A DNA stretch of 5,850 bases. It comes from DATJPW01 sp035506215 (GTDB taxonomy: Bacteria; Desulfobacterota; Desulfomonilia; Desulfomonilales; Desulfomonilaceae). The notes under the pieces were generated by a model. The model had not been told where the DNA came from and did not search any database. It saw only the letters and a list, made by a program, of their open reading frames with translations. Within the stretch, counting starts at the first letter, position 1; every line of letters begins with the position of its first letter. The position numbers were made by a program, and so were the translations under genes. The stretch is taken from contig DATJPW010000141.1 of NCBI GenBank assembly GCA_035506215.1, forward strand, positions 1 through 5,850, given 5' to 3'. Below, one piece after another: positions 1-5,460 of the stretch.

Positions 1-69
1 ATCCAAATTCAGATTCGATATCGAATCAGGTTTATCTTCCTGTAACGAGGGAAGGTATGTTTCACTCAT
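1..69 (-). CDS. N-terminal fragment of an unidentified leftward gene
   Basis: On the minus strand an ATG at 69-67 opens a frame that runs without a stop to the left edge, giving 23 residues that begin MSETYLPSLQEDKP. The fragment is polar and acidic, with no signal peptide or membrane segment, so a cytoplasmic N-terminus is likely. A weak AAAGG lies about 11 bases upstream of the ATG, farther than ideal. If real, the gene diverges from the rightward operon and the 590 bp between them is a shared control region. The fragment is too short to assign a family, and it could be a chance open frame. A perfect 16-bp palindrome (12-27) lies inside it. Confidence 0.4.
   Translation of the reverse strand, partial: MSETYLPSLQEDKPDSISNLNLD
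12..27. repeat. Perfect 16-bp palindrome
   Basis: GATTCGATATCGAATC reads identically on both strands. It falls within the presumed start of the leftward gene (codons 15-20), so it may be an accident of coding sequence. Equally it could be a dimeric regulator site just downstream of that gene's start. Nothing else in the window repeats it. Confidence 0.5.
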
Positions 70-470
70 TTATAGTCGCGCCTTTCATTCCGTCGAGATT
101 GGACCACAGCGAACCGAGTGGAGAAGCAGTTTTATCTTGTAAGGTCTTTCCACGAGACCTGTCCTCTCTGCAATCAGCAAAATTTCTGCCGGAACAATCT
201 TGCGCAATTCGTCAAAGGATTTGTGCCCATCCTTTTCGAAGGTACAACGAAGTTCAGTGCAAATTCTATGCCGTGTTCAGCTTTCTTGTAAAGTTGCAAG
301 GCCTATTTAGACAATCTAATGATTGTTCGTCGTTCATGAAGGATTGCGATCTTTTTCCCAAAGGTTGCCCAAGAAATTACTTAAAGATCCCGGCCAGGTG
401 TTCCTGTTTCGTCATTCCTGATCCAACATCTTCAGGAATTTTCCGGGAATAGGGCCGTCCAATCTGACAC
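70..470. other. Non-coding or decayed stretch, no supportable gene
   Basis: About 400 bases without a convincing gene. A 131-codon + frame at 57-452 has a plausible GAGG upstream, but its product is rich in Cys, Ser and Phe with no recognisable domain, and it overlaps the leftward gene start. On the minus strand, 276-85 reads as fairly protein-like sequence (for example FDELRKIVPAEILLIAERTG), ends in TGA 16 bases before the leftward ATG, but has no ATG start or matching upstream frame. It may be the remnant of a decayed gene. The only clear structure is the inverted repeat at 414-439. No tRNA, IS end or CRISPR unit is visible. Confidence 0.45.
414..439. repeat. 8-bp inverted repeat (ATTCCTGA / TCAGGAAT), 10-base loop
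   Basis: ATTCCTGA (414-421) and TCAGGAAT (432-439) are perfect inverted copies separated by 10 bases and followed by TTTT. The flank 'cgtcattcctg' resembles the dispersed palindromic intergenic repeats common in bacteria, so this may be a worn REP-like unit. The short T-run also allows a weak + strand terminator, but no + gene lies upstream to need one. Confidence 0.4.
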
Positions 471-486
471 GAGTCGTTTTGGCTCA
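471..486 (+). promoter_or_regulatory. Putative activator site, copy 1 (quasi-palindrome)
   Basis: The element GAGTCGTTTTGGCTCA matches the reverse complement of 538-553 at 13 of 16 positions, including an unbroken GAGTCGTTT. Internally it is an imperfect dyad (GAGTC...GGCTC). It lies about 175 bp upstream of the -24 element of the sigma-54 promoter, within the range used by bacterial enhancer-binding proteins. The binding protein is unknown, and the role is inferred from spacing and repetition only. Confidence 0.4.
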
Positions 487-537
487 TAGATTAAGCGGGT
501 AATTTTACAACTATTATTCGCAGCGGTGAGTCCTCGT

Positions 538-553
538 TGCGTCGAAACGACTC
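538..553 (-). promoter_or_regulatory. Putative activator site, copy 2 (quasi-palindrome)
   Basis: Read on the minus strand this is GAGTCGTTTCGACGCA, 13 of 16 identical to copy 1 at 471-486. It contains a perfect GTCG-aaa-CGAC dyad at 541-551. It lies about 107 bp upstream of the sigma-54 -24 element, and the two copies are about 67 bp apart centre to centre. Paired dyad sites at this distance are the usual layout for an enhancer-binding protein. The AAACGACTC half pairs perfectly with GAGTCGTTT at 471-479. Confidence 0.4.
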
Positions 554-606
554 AATTTCTGATTGCTGAAAATCTCTCGGTGGAATTACATTACTCTGCT
601 TTATGT

Positions 607-619
607 TATCATGCTGATA
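607..619. promoter_or_regulatory. IHF-like dyad between activator sites and promoter
   Basis: TATCATGCTGATA is a perfect 5-bp dyad (TATCA-tgc-TGATA). On the minus strand it fits the IHF consensus WATCARNNNNTTR with one mismatch, in AT-rich surroundings. Its position about 40 bp upstream of the -24 box, between the presumed enhancer sites and the promoter, is where IHF bends DNA at many sigma-54 promoters. The match is short and could be chance. Confidence 0.25.
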
Positions 620-625
620 TTACGG

Positions 626-651
626 AAAATATTAAGCCAGCCGAATATTTT
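626..651. repeat. 8-bp inverted repeat abutting the sigma-54 promoter
   Basis: AAAATATT (626-633) and AATATTTT (644-651) are perfect inverted copies around a 10-base GC-richer spacer. The right arm ends 7 bases before the TGGCAC element. It could be a regulator or bending-protein site, or simply AT-rich upstream promoter DNA that happens to be symmetric. Confidence 0.35.
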
Positions 652-658
652 GTCACGG

Positions 659-674
659 TGGCACGCCACTTGCT
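659..674 (+). promoter_or_regulatory. Sigma-54 (RpoN) promoter, -24/-12
   Basis: TGGCACG (659-665), CCAC, then TTGCT (670-674) is an exact match to the sigma-54 consensus TGGCACG-N4-TTGCW, with invariant GG (660-661) and GC (672-673) ten bases apart. Transcription should begin near 685, leaving a leader of roughly 134 bases before the PilZ-type gene at 819. Sigma-54 promoters need an ATP-using activator bound upstream; candidate sites are at 471-486 and 538-553. The promoter would drive the rightward operon in response to an unknown signal. Confidence 0.8.
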
Positions 675-693
675 TGGACAAAAATCATTGGGG

Positions 694-718
694 GAACCTT
701 TGCTGAGAGAACCTCTGC
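694..718 (+). repeat. Short imperfect direct repeat in the operon leader
   Basis: GAACCTTTGC (694-703) and GAACCTCTGC (709-718) differ at one position and lie 15 bases apart, just downstream of the expected transcription start. A weak GCCC/GGGC stem-loop (724-737) follows. This may be a protein-binding or leader element, but the similarity is short. No known riboswitch fold is recognised. Confidence 0.2.
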
Positions 719-818
719 GGCCCGCCCGTTTCAGGGCTCACTATTCTTGGCACATACATAAACATTGCAGCTCCAGAAGACTAAGGCGAAGGACTGAATC
801 AGGTCGCTCAGGTCAGGA

Positions 819-1781
819 ATGAAGAAACCAAGCAAGAAAATAGATGCCAAATCCGTCCTGTCTGACATCAAAGAGGGAATGTCCGATTCAGCCCTTATGA
901 AGAAGTACAAGTTGTCAGTGGTTGGACTGGAGAGCCTCTTGAGGAAGCTCGGTGAGTCAGGGATAATTCGGCACATTAGGGCAATAGATATTGTCCGAGA
1001 TCTTGAGGTGGGAATGCTGGATAGCCGGTTAATGGAAAAATATAAACTCACTGAGGAAGCCCTGAAGGGAGTCTTGAAACAGGTGGAGCAAGCGACATTT
1101 TTCAACGAAGCTCCTGACGCACGCGTCAAGCCCGGCGAAGGCGTAATTTCCGGCAGGGAAATCATACACGATATGCGTTCGGGCATGACACGTTGGGAAC
1201 TGATGTTGAAGTACGGTCTTTCAGGCGAACAACTCAAGAAAGCTTTCGAAATTGTCTTGGAAGAGCGACAGAGGGTTGCAGTGGGGATTTCTGGAGATGT
1301 TCGATCAGGTATGACAGGTACAGAGCTAATGGAAAAATATCAGCTTTCGAATTCCGGGCTGATGAGTGTTTGCCAGAAACTCTTGGCAGAGGGACTATTG
1401 GGACCGGCTGACCTCCAAGGTCTCAAGCTTCCATTGGAGAGGCGCCAAATTTCCAGGCGATCTCCGTCGTTGCAAATCATAGTGTGCGACATGAGTAATG
1501 ACGGTTCGAGGGGAACCATCAAAGACATTACGGAAAAGGGGATCGCCGTAAGGGGAATTGAAGCTGAGATCGGTGAGCGTAAGACTCTTTGGATTTTGGG
1601 TGATGATTTCGGCATTGTCGATCCATTCGAACTGGAAGCGGAATGCTGCTGGGTAAGGAATGAAGGATCTGAGGGACAATCGGTGGCCGGGTTCCAAGTC
1701 ATTGCAATCTCTGGTCAGGATCTGCAAAAGCTCCAGGAGTTTATTGACTTCTTAGATCTCGGGTGTGAGGCGAACCCGTGA
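819..1781 (+). CDS. Four-repeat protein with C-terminal PilZ domain
   Basis: A 320-aa soluble protein and probable c-di-GMP receptor. Four copies of a roughly 38-residue module lie at about 11-50, 55-92, 111-149 and 154-194, with the pattern D-x-x-x-G-M-x-x-x-x-L-M-x-K-Y-x-L-(4)-L. They are predicted to be short helical, HTH-like units, probably for protein or nucleic-acid contact. From about 205 a PilZ domain follows: R209-x3-R213, then D236-x-T-x-x-G241 in place of the classical D-x-S-x-x-G, then beta-rich sequence ending near 315. Both ligand-contact elements are present, so c-di-GMP binding is plausible. The start has only a weak AGG at 810-812, but a stop at 795-797 and a first repeat beginning near residue 11 leave no better choice. 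It is the first gene after the sigma-54 promoter, and its TGA overlaps the next GTG (GTGA). The repeat function is unknown. Confidence 0.88.
   Translation: MKKPSKKIDAKSVLSDIKEGMSDSALMKKYKLSVVGLESLLRKLGESGIIRHIRAIDIVRDLEVGMLDSRLMEKYKLTEEALKGVLKQVEQATFFNEAPDARVKPGEGVISGREIIHDMRSGMTRWELMLKYGLSGEQLKKAFEIVLEERQRVAVGISGDVRSGMTGTELMEKYQLSNSGLMSVCQKLLAEGLLGPADLQGLKLPLERRQISRRSPSLQIIVCDMSNDGSRGTIKDITEKGIAVRGIEAEIGERKTLWILGDDFGIVDPFELEAECCWVRNEGSEGQSVAGFQVIAISGQDLQKLQEFIDFLDLGCEANP
1767..1770 (+). promoter_or_regulatory. Ribosome binding site for the 58-aa gene
   Basis: GAGG sits 7 bases before the GTG at 1778, inside the end of the PilZ gene. This good spacing is the main support for GTG as a real start and for translational coupling at the GTGA overlap. 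Confidence 0.55.
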
Positions 1782-1954
1782 GCACACCCAATCGCGAAAT
1801 CAAAGCGAAACCATTTGTGAAGGACCGTCAAGACGGAATGGGCGATCGGCACTTTGTGGTAAATTATGTTCTTTGTACGGACCAAGTTCAGGTTATATTA
1901 CGGAAGTTGCTGTATGCCGGAACCATCGATGAAATGGAGGTTTGCCGGATATGA
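1778..1954 (+). CDS. 58-aa single-repeat protein, paralogue of the PilZ protein's repeat
   Basis: A GTG-start small gene of 58 residues filling the whole gap between two large genes. Its GTG overlaps the upstream stop (GTGA) and its TGA overlaps the downstream start (ATGA). Residues 11-50 align without gaps to residues 11-50 of the upstream PilZ protein: K11, D16, G20, M21, D23, Y30, L32, L41-R-K-L44, G48 and I50 are shared (13 of 40). It is thus one stand-alone copy of the repeat, though the usual L-M-x-K is F-V-V-N here. There is no signal peptide or membrane segment. A GAGG lies 7 bases upstream. It may be a partner or competitor for the repeats of the PilZ protein, or a coupling device for the transporter gene. 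The function is unknown. The frame and homology are seen directly; expression is inferred. Confidence 0.72.
   Translation: MSTPNREIKAKPFVKDRQDGMGDRHFVVNYVLCTDQVQVILRKLLYAGTIDEMEVCRI
1936..1940 (+). promoter_or_regulatory. Ribosome binding site fixing the start at 1951
   Basis: GGAGG ends 10 bases before ATG 1951 but only one base before the in-frame TTG at 1942, so the ATG is the start. The site lies inside the 58-aa gene, as expected for coupled translation through the ATGA overlap. Confidence 0.7.
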
Positions 1955-4617
1955 AGCGTTTGCTGGAAAAACATCTGAAAATCTATGAGCACGAGGTTGC
2001 GCGGTTCACTTGGCTTGCGTTGATCTTCTTTGCCGTCTTTTTTGTCACCGCCATTTTCCGCAACTACGTGGATACCGCGTTTCTCAAGCGTTACGGGCCG
2101 GATTACATACCCTGGATGCTGGTCATAAGCGCAGTCTTGACGATGGTTGTGCTTGCATTTGCCGACCGCGTGGCGAGACGCTTTTCGGACACATATTTAA
2201 TGATCCTTGTTTTAGTAGGATACGCGGCGGGAGTGACTTTATGCTGGCTCATGGTCAAGTCAAAACTCACCATCGTTTACCCAATCCTTTACCAGTTCAT
2301 GGGGCTTCTGGACTCCATATTGCTCGTTTACCTATGGAACATTGCCGGTGACTTGTTCGACGCTAGGCAAGGGAAGCGCGTCTTTCCACTGGTGACCGCA
2401 GCCCAGGTGCTGGGCACCACGGTCGGCAGTTTTCTGACTAGGCCCATTACCCATTGGATCGGAGAAGACGCCGCACTGCTGGTATTCGGAGTGGTTTTCT
2501 TCCTTACCGCTCTCTTCATGATCAAGACCAGCCGGAATGTCGTAGGGGAACCGAAGCCGAAAAAATCCGCTGCGGATACTCTCGTAGAGAAGAAACGCCT
2601 GACCGAAGTGCCAGGCATCATGAAGCAGTTCCCCATAATTCGCTATCTGATCATTTGCGGATTAATTCCCAACATACTGTTGCCCATATTTTCCTATCAG
2701 TTCAGCGTCATTGCCAACAGCAGTTTCGCGTCGGAACAGACGCTGATCACCTTCCTCAGCGTCTTTCGAGGATCAACCACCCTTATCACTTTTGTGATCC
2801 TCTTTTTCGTGGGACGCCTATACACGAGCATGGGGCTGCCCAACGCGTCGCTGGTTCATCCAATTAACTTCACGGTTACATTTGGGGCTCTCACTGCCTT
2901 TTTCAACATTTACGTGGCTGCCTACGGCCAGTTTACCGCGATTCTTATCCAGCGGGCCATCTCAGGACCGGTGAACAAGATCCTATTCAGCGTCATACCA
3001 AAAGCCCTGGCTGCCTGGAGCAGAACGTTCATCAGGGGCACGGTGCTCAAAATCGGCATGCTTGCCGGCTCCCTGATCATGATTTTTCTGAAGCCGGTCA
3101 TGACACCACAGGACTTTGCGTACATTGCAGTGGTCCTTGCCGCCTACTGGGTGTTTGAAACCCTGGTCTTCAGGAAAGAATATAAACGTATCCTTAAGCA
3201 GGTGATTGTCGAGGGTGAGATCGATTACGACACGATAGAAGTCGCAGGATCCTTTCATGCCGGCGTTGCGCCCATGGGGCTGGAGTCCACCGCCGTGGAT
3301 ATGCCTCTGGAAGAAAGGGTCCAGGAGAAAGCCAAACCTGCCGCTATGGACCCGGATTTAGCGTTGAAATTGCTGGACGATCCCAGTCCCGGTGCTCGCA
3401 TCGAGGCCGCCCTTGCTCTGGCCATGAATCCGGACATGAGGGCCGCGAGAAAGCTCATTCGCTGCCTGGAAGACTTGGACGACCATGTTCGGACTGCCGC
3501 TATGGAAGCTCTGATCGCTTATCCTGGAGAGATCCTGCCGTTTCTTGAGGCCTGCCTTCTGGAGTCCACCCTGCGGGGAAAGCATGCTATTCTCGAAGTC
3601 ATAAGGTTGTCGCCAAACATCAGCGACTTCGAGATGGCTCACCTGTTAGGAAGATCGGTGGAAGAGGCATACGAGAACCTCATGGTGATCCGTCGGCTTC
3701 AAGGGTTGGGAGATTATCCGAGCGTTCAAATGTTGAGACAACACCTGTTGGCTCGAAACGAGGAAATTCTCAGTCTCCTGTTCTATGCTTTGTGGGTTTA
3801 TCACGCTGATATGCGACTCATGTACCAGGCGCTCAAATCTGAAAACGCCTCCGTGGCCATAGAAATGGTTGAAACTTCGATCCGAGGCCAAAATCTTCCA
3901 TATCTGTTACCCCTCATCGACGACTTACCCTTGGACGAAAAAATCGAGAAGGGGCGTAAGATATTCAATCTAGTTTCCAGAGACGAACCGGAAAGGCTTC
4001 TTACGTTCCTGTCTCAGTCGGGAGATCCTGTAACCAGGATGCTGTCTGTCTATGTAATATCGGACCTCATGCCAAACGTGGCCTACATACCGGTGATCGA
4101 ATCGCTGCTGGAAGACGAAGACCCATTCGTACGTCAAGTCGCGGAATTCGCCTACGCCAAAGAAATGAACAAGGAGGGCACGATGCCTGAAATCATAGAA
4201 ATCATTGACCAGTTGAAGACCTTTGCTTTATTCGAGGGCCTGGGAACCAGGGAGCTTCACGCAGTCGCGACCATAGCAAGAGAGCAGAAATTCTCGCCCC
4301 AGGACATTGTTATCAGGGCGGGTGAAGAGAATCATTCCATTTACCTGATCTTGTCCGGTCAGATCGCGACGTTCCACGACTACGGAACGCCCGATCAGAA
4401 GGAACTCCGATCAGCCGGGACCGGAGGGTACCTTAATTTCATCCCCGCGTTCCTTCACCAGCCTGCGGTCAACACTTCGGTAGCGGTGGTGGATACCGAG
4501 GTGCTGGTGCTTCCGCAGAGCCAGTTCCATGAAATCATGAGGGTTTATCCCCAGATCGGGCTCAATCTCTTGGGGATTGCAGCACATCTCTTGCGAGGTA
4601 TGGGCATTACGGCATGA
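1951..4617 (+). CDS. NTT/MFS-like membrane protein with HEAT repeats and cNMP-type domain
   Basis: An 888-aa inner-membrane protein in three parts. Residues 1-410 are very hydrophobic, with about twelve segments (for example 19-36, 52-72, 82-103, 106-131, 388-405). They resemble the ATP/ADP translocase (Npt/Tlc) branch of MFS-like carriers, including an N-terminal F-R-N-Y-V-D-T-A-F-L-K-R-Y segment. Residues 467-740 hold HEAT-like helices (D-P-S-P-G-A-R near 477, D-D-H-V-R 510-514, D-P-V-T-R 692-696, D-P-F-V-R 724-728). Residues 755-885 form a cyclic-nucleotide-binding-fold domain. In its phosphate cassette (G825-G-Y-L-N-F-I-P-A-F, then N841-T-S-V-A) the canonical Glu and Arg are absent, so binding of cAMP or cGMP is doubtful. 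The substrate is unknown; exchange of ATP and ADP is not implied. It overlaps the 58-aa gene by ATGA and precedes the DUF502 gene by 40 bp. Confidence 0.85.
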   Translation: MKRLLEKHLKIYEHEVARFTWLALIFFAVFFVTAIFRNYVDTAFLKRYGPDYIPWMLVISAVLTMVVLAFADRVARRFSDTYLMILVLVGYAAGVTLCWLMVKSKLTIVYPILYQFMGLLDSILLVYLWNIAGDLFDARQGKRVFPLVTAAQVLGTTVGSFLTRPITHWIGEDAALLVFGVVFFLTALFMIKTSRNVVGEPKPKKSAADTLVEKKRLTEVPGIMKQFPIIRYLIICGLIPNILLPIFSYQFSVIANSSFASEQTLITFLSVFRGSTTLITFVILFFVGRLYTSMGLPNASLVHPINFTVTFGALTAFFNIYVAAYGQFTAILIQRAISGPVNKILFSVIPKALAAWSRTFIRGTVLKIGMLAGSLIMIFLKPVMTPQDFAYIAVVLAAYWVFETLVFRKEYKRILKQVIVEGEIDYDTIEVAGSFHAGVAPMGLESTAVDMPLEERVQEKAKPAAMDPDLALKLLDDPSPGARIEAALALAMNPDMRAARKLIRCLEDLDDHVRTAAMEALIAYPGEILPFLEACLLESTLRGKHAILEVIRLSPNISDFEMAHLLGRSVEEAYENLMVIRRLQGLGDYPSVQMLRQHLLARNEEILSLLFYALWVYHADMRLMYQALKSENASVAIEMVETSIRGQNLPYLLPLIDDLPLDEKIEKGRKIFNLVSRDEPERLLTFLSQSGDPVTRMLSVYVISDLMPNVAYIPVIESLLEDEDPFVRQVAEFAYAKEMNKEGTMPEIIEIIDQLKTFALFEGLGTRELHAVATIAREQKFSPQDIVIRAGEENHSIYLILSGQIATFHDYGTPDQKELRSAGTGGYLNFIPAFLHQPAVNTSVAVVDTEVLVLPQSQFHEIMRVYPQIGLNLLGIAAHLLRGMGITA

Positions 4618-4657
4618 GAATGACCCTGCACCACGAGAGAAGAAAGGAAGCCGAATA

Positions 4658-5278
4658 ATGCAATCGTTATATCAGTTTCTCAAGACCACCGTTTTGGGCG
4701 GCTTGGTCGTGCTGGTCCCTGTGGCAGTGTGCATATACATAATTTCAGCAGTGATCGAGAAAGTCCTGAAAGTTTTGTCTCCGATTGCCAAATTCCTTCA
4801 TGTACAGAGCGTCGGAGGGATTGCCATCGTCGAACTTGCCGCCATCTTTATTGTGATAGCAGCGTGTTTCTTGTTCGGCCTCCTGATACGGACGGCTGTC
4901 GGGCAGTCGTTAGGCGGTTGGGTTGAGGAGAAGATACTCAATTTGCTGCCCGGTTATCAGTTAATAAAGAAGGTTTCGCTCCAGTTTGCCGGAGGAAGCG
5001 GCGCGGCCCATTGGCCGCCGGTTCTGATCAGGGTTGGGGAGAGTCGGCAAATCGGCTTCCTGGTCGAGGAGCACCCGTCCGGCGAAGTTACAGTTTTTGT
5101 GCCCGCCGCTCCCGCGGTTTCGGTGGGAGCCGTTCACATACTCAAATCCGAACTGGTGGAAAAACTTGACGTGTCCATGCGCAAGGTCGTGGACTGCATT
5201 ACACAGTTGGGCATCGGATCTTCAACGCTGACTTCGTTCCACAATCCACCCGCGACCCCTACGAGGAGTGTCCCTTGA
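4658..5278 (+). CDS. DUF502 family inner-membrane protein
   Basis: A 206-aa membrane protein. Two transmembrane segments (about 13-34 and 53-77) open with the G-G-L-V-V-L-V-P pattern typical of DUF502 (PF04367). A soluble beta-rich domain follows, with V-F-V-P-A-A-P (146-152) in place of the family's usual V-F-V-P-T-T-P, then V-E-K-L-D-V-S-M (167-174) and a C-terminal T-Q-L-G-I, as in DUF502. Length fits the family, so it is intact but divergent. The start is ATG 4658: AAAGGA at 4643-4648 is 9 bases upstream, and an alternative TTG in the preceding gene (4577) would add 27 polar residues before the membrane segment. No enzymatic role is known; DUF502 proteins are thought to act at the envelope. 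It is probably co-transcribed with the preceding gene (40-bp gap). Confidence 0.85.
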   Translation: MQSLYQFLKTTVLGGLVVLVPVAVCIYIISAVIEKVLKVLSPIAKFLHVQSVGGIAIVELAAIFIVIAACFLFGLLIRTAVGQSLGGWVEEKILNLLPGYQLIKKVSLQFAGGSGAAHWPPVLIRVGESRQIGFLVEEHPSGEVTVFVPAAPAVSVGAVHILKSELVEKLDVSMRKVVDCITQLGIGSSTLTSFHNPPATPTRSVP

Positions 5279-5449
5279 TGCGGAGTAACATTGCGACCCA
5301 GGTCTCCGCGTCTAAGGCAGAGTAGTAAGTGCTCCATAAAGTTGGAGTCTCTCTGGTGGCTTTCCGCAAGACTGTGTTTGGAATGATGATCAGTTGGTTA
5401 GATTTTATGGAAGACGATTCTGCCAAGCTCAACCATATGTCTTTGGGAT
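5279..5449. other. Spacer between DUF502 and outer-membrane genes
   Basis: This spacer, 182 bp including the ribosome site, has no strong terminator. CTCCA (5332-5336) and TGGAG (5343-5347) could form a 5-bp hairpin, but no T-run follows. No clear sigma-70 or sigma-54 promoter is visible. The frame of the downstream gene stays open back to 5329 and has in-frame ATGs at 5383, 5407 and 5437, so part of the spacer would be coding if an earlier start were used. Read-through from the operon is possible but not shown. Confidence 0.4.
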
Positions 5450-5454
5450 GGAGG
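5450..5454 (+). promoter_or_regulatory. Ribosome binding site fixing the start at 5461
   Basis: GGAGG ends 6 bases before ATG 5461, ideal spacing. The earlier in-frame ATGs at 5383, 5407 and 5437 have nothing comparable, and starting there would bury the signal peptide behind a long polar leader. Confidence 0.7.
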
Positions 5455-5460
5455 TATGGC

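Noticed and set aside
57..452. 131-aa + strand open frame with GAGG upstream
   Set aside because: The product is rich in Cys, Ser and Phe, shows no domain, and lies over the leftward gene start and the more protein-like minus fragment. It is probably a chance or antisense frame.
377..487. Minus-strand 36-aa frame containing D-V-G-S-G-M-T-x-x-E, echoing the PilZ protein's repeat
   Set aside because: The match stops after about ten residues, a TAA follows and no ribosome site is present. The GMT codons coincide with the palindromic repeat at 414-439, so the likeness is probably accidental.
586..612. Possible sigma-70 promoter with TATCAT as -10
   Set aside because: There is no acceptable -35 element at 16-18 bases; TTACAT matches only two of six positions at 15-base spacing.
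748..769. Second TGGCAC...TTGC pair suggesting another sigma-54 promoter
   Set aside because: The GG and GC are separated by 16 bases instead of 10, which sigma-54 does not tolerate.
526..822. 98-aa + strand open frame ending in ATGA overlap with the PilZ gene
   Set aside because: It runs through the presumed activator site, both inverted repeats and the sigma-54 promoter. It starts with GTG without a convincing ribosome site and ends in an Arg/Ser-rich tail typical of non-coding sequence.
1942..1950. Upstream TTG start for the transporter-like protein
   Set aside because: GGAGG ends one base before it, too close; the ATG at 1951 has workable spacing and forms the ATGA overlap.
5332..5347. 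CTCCA/TGGAG hairpin as a terminator after the DUF502 gene
   Set aside because: The stem is only 5 bp and no run of T follows.
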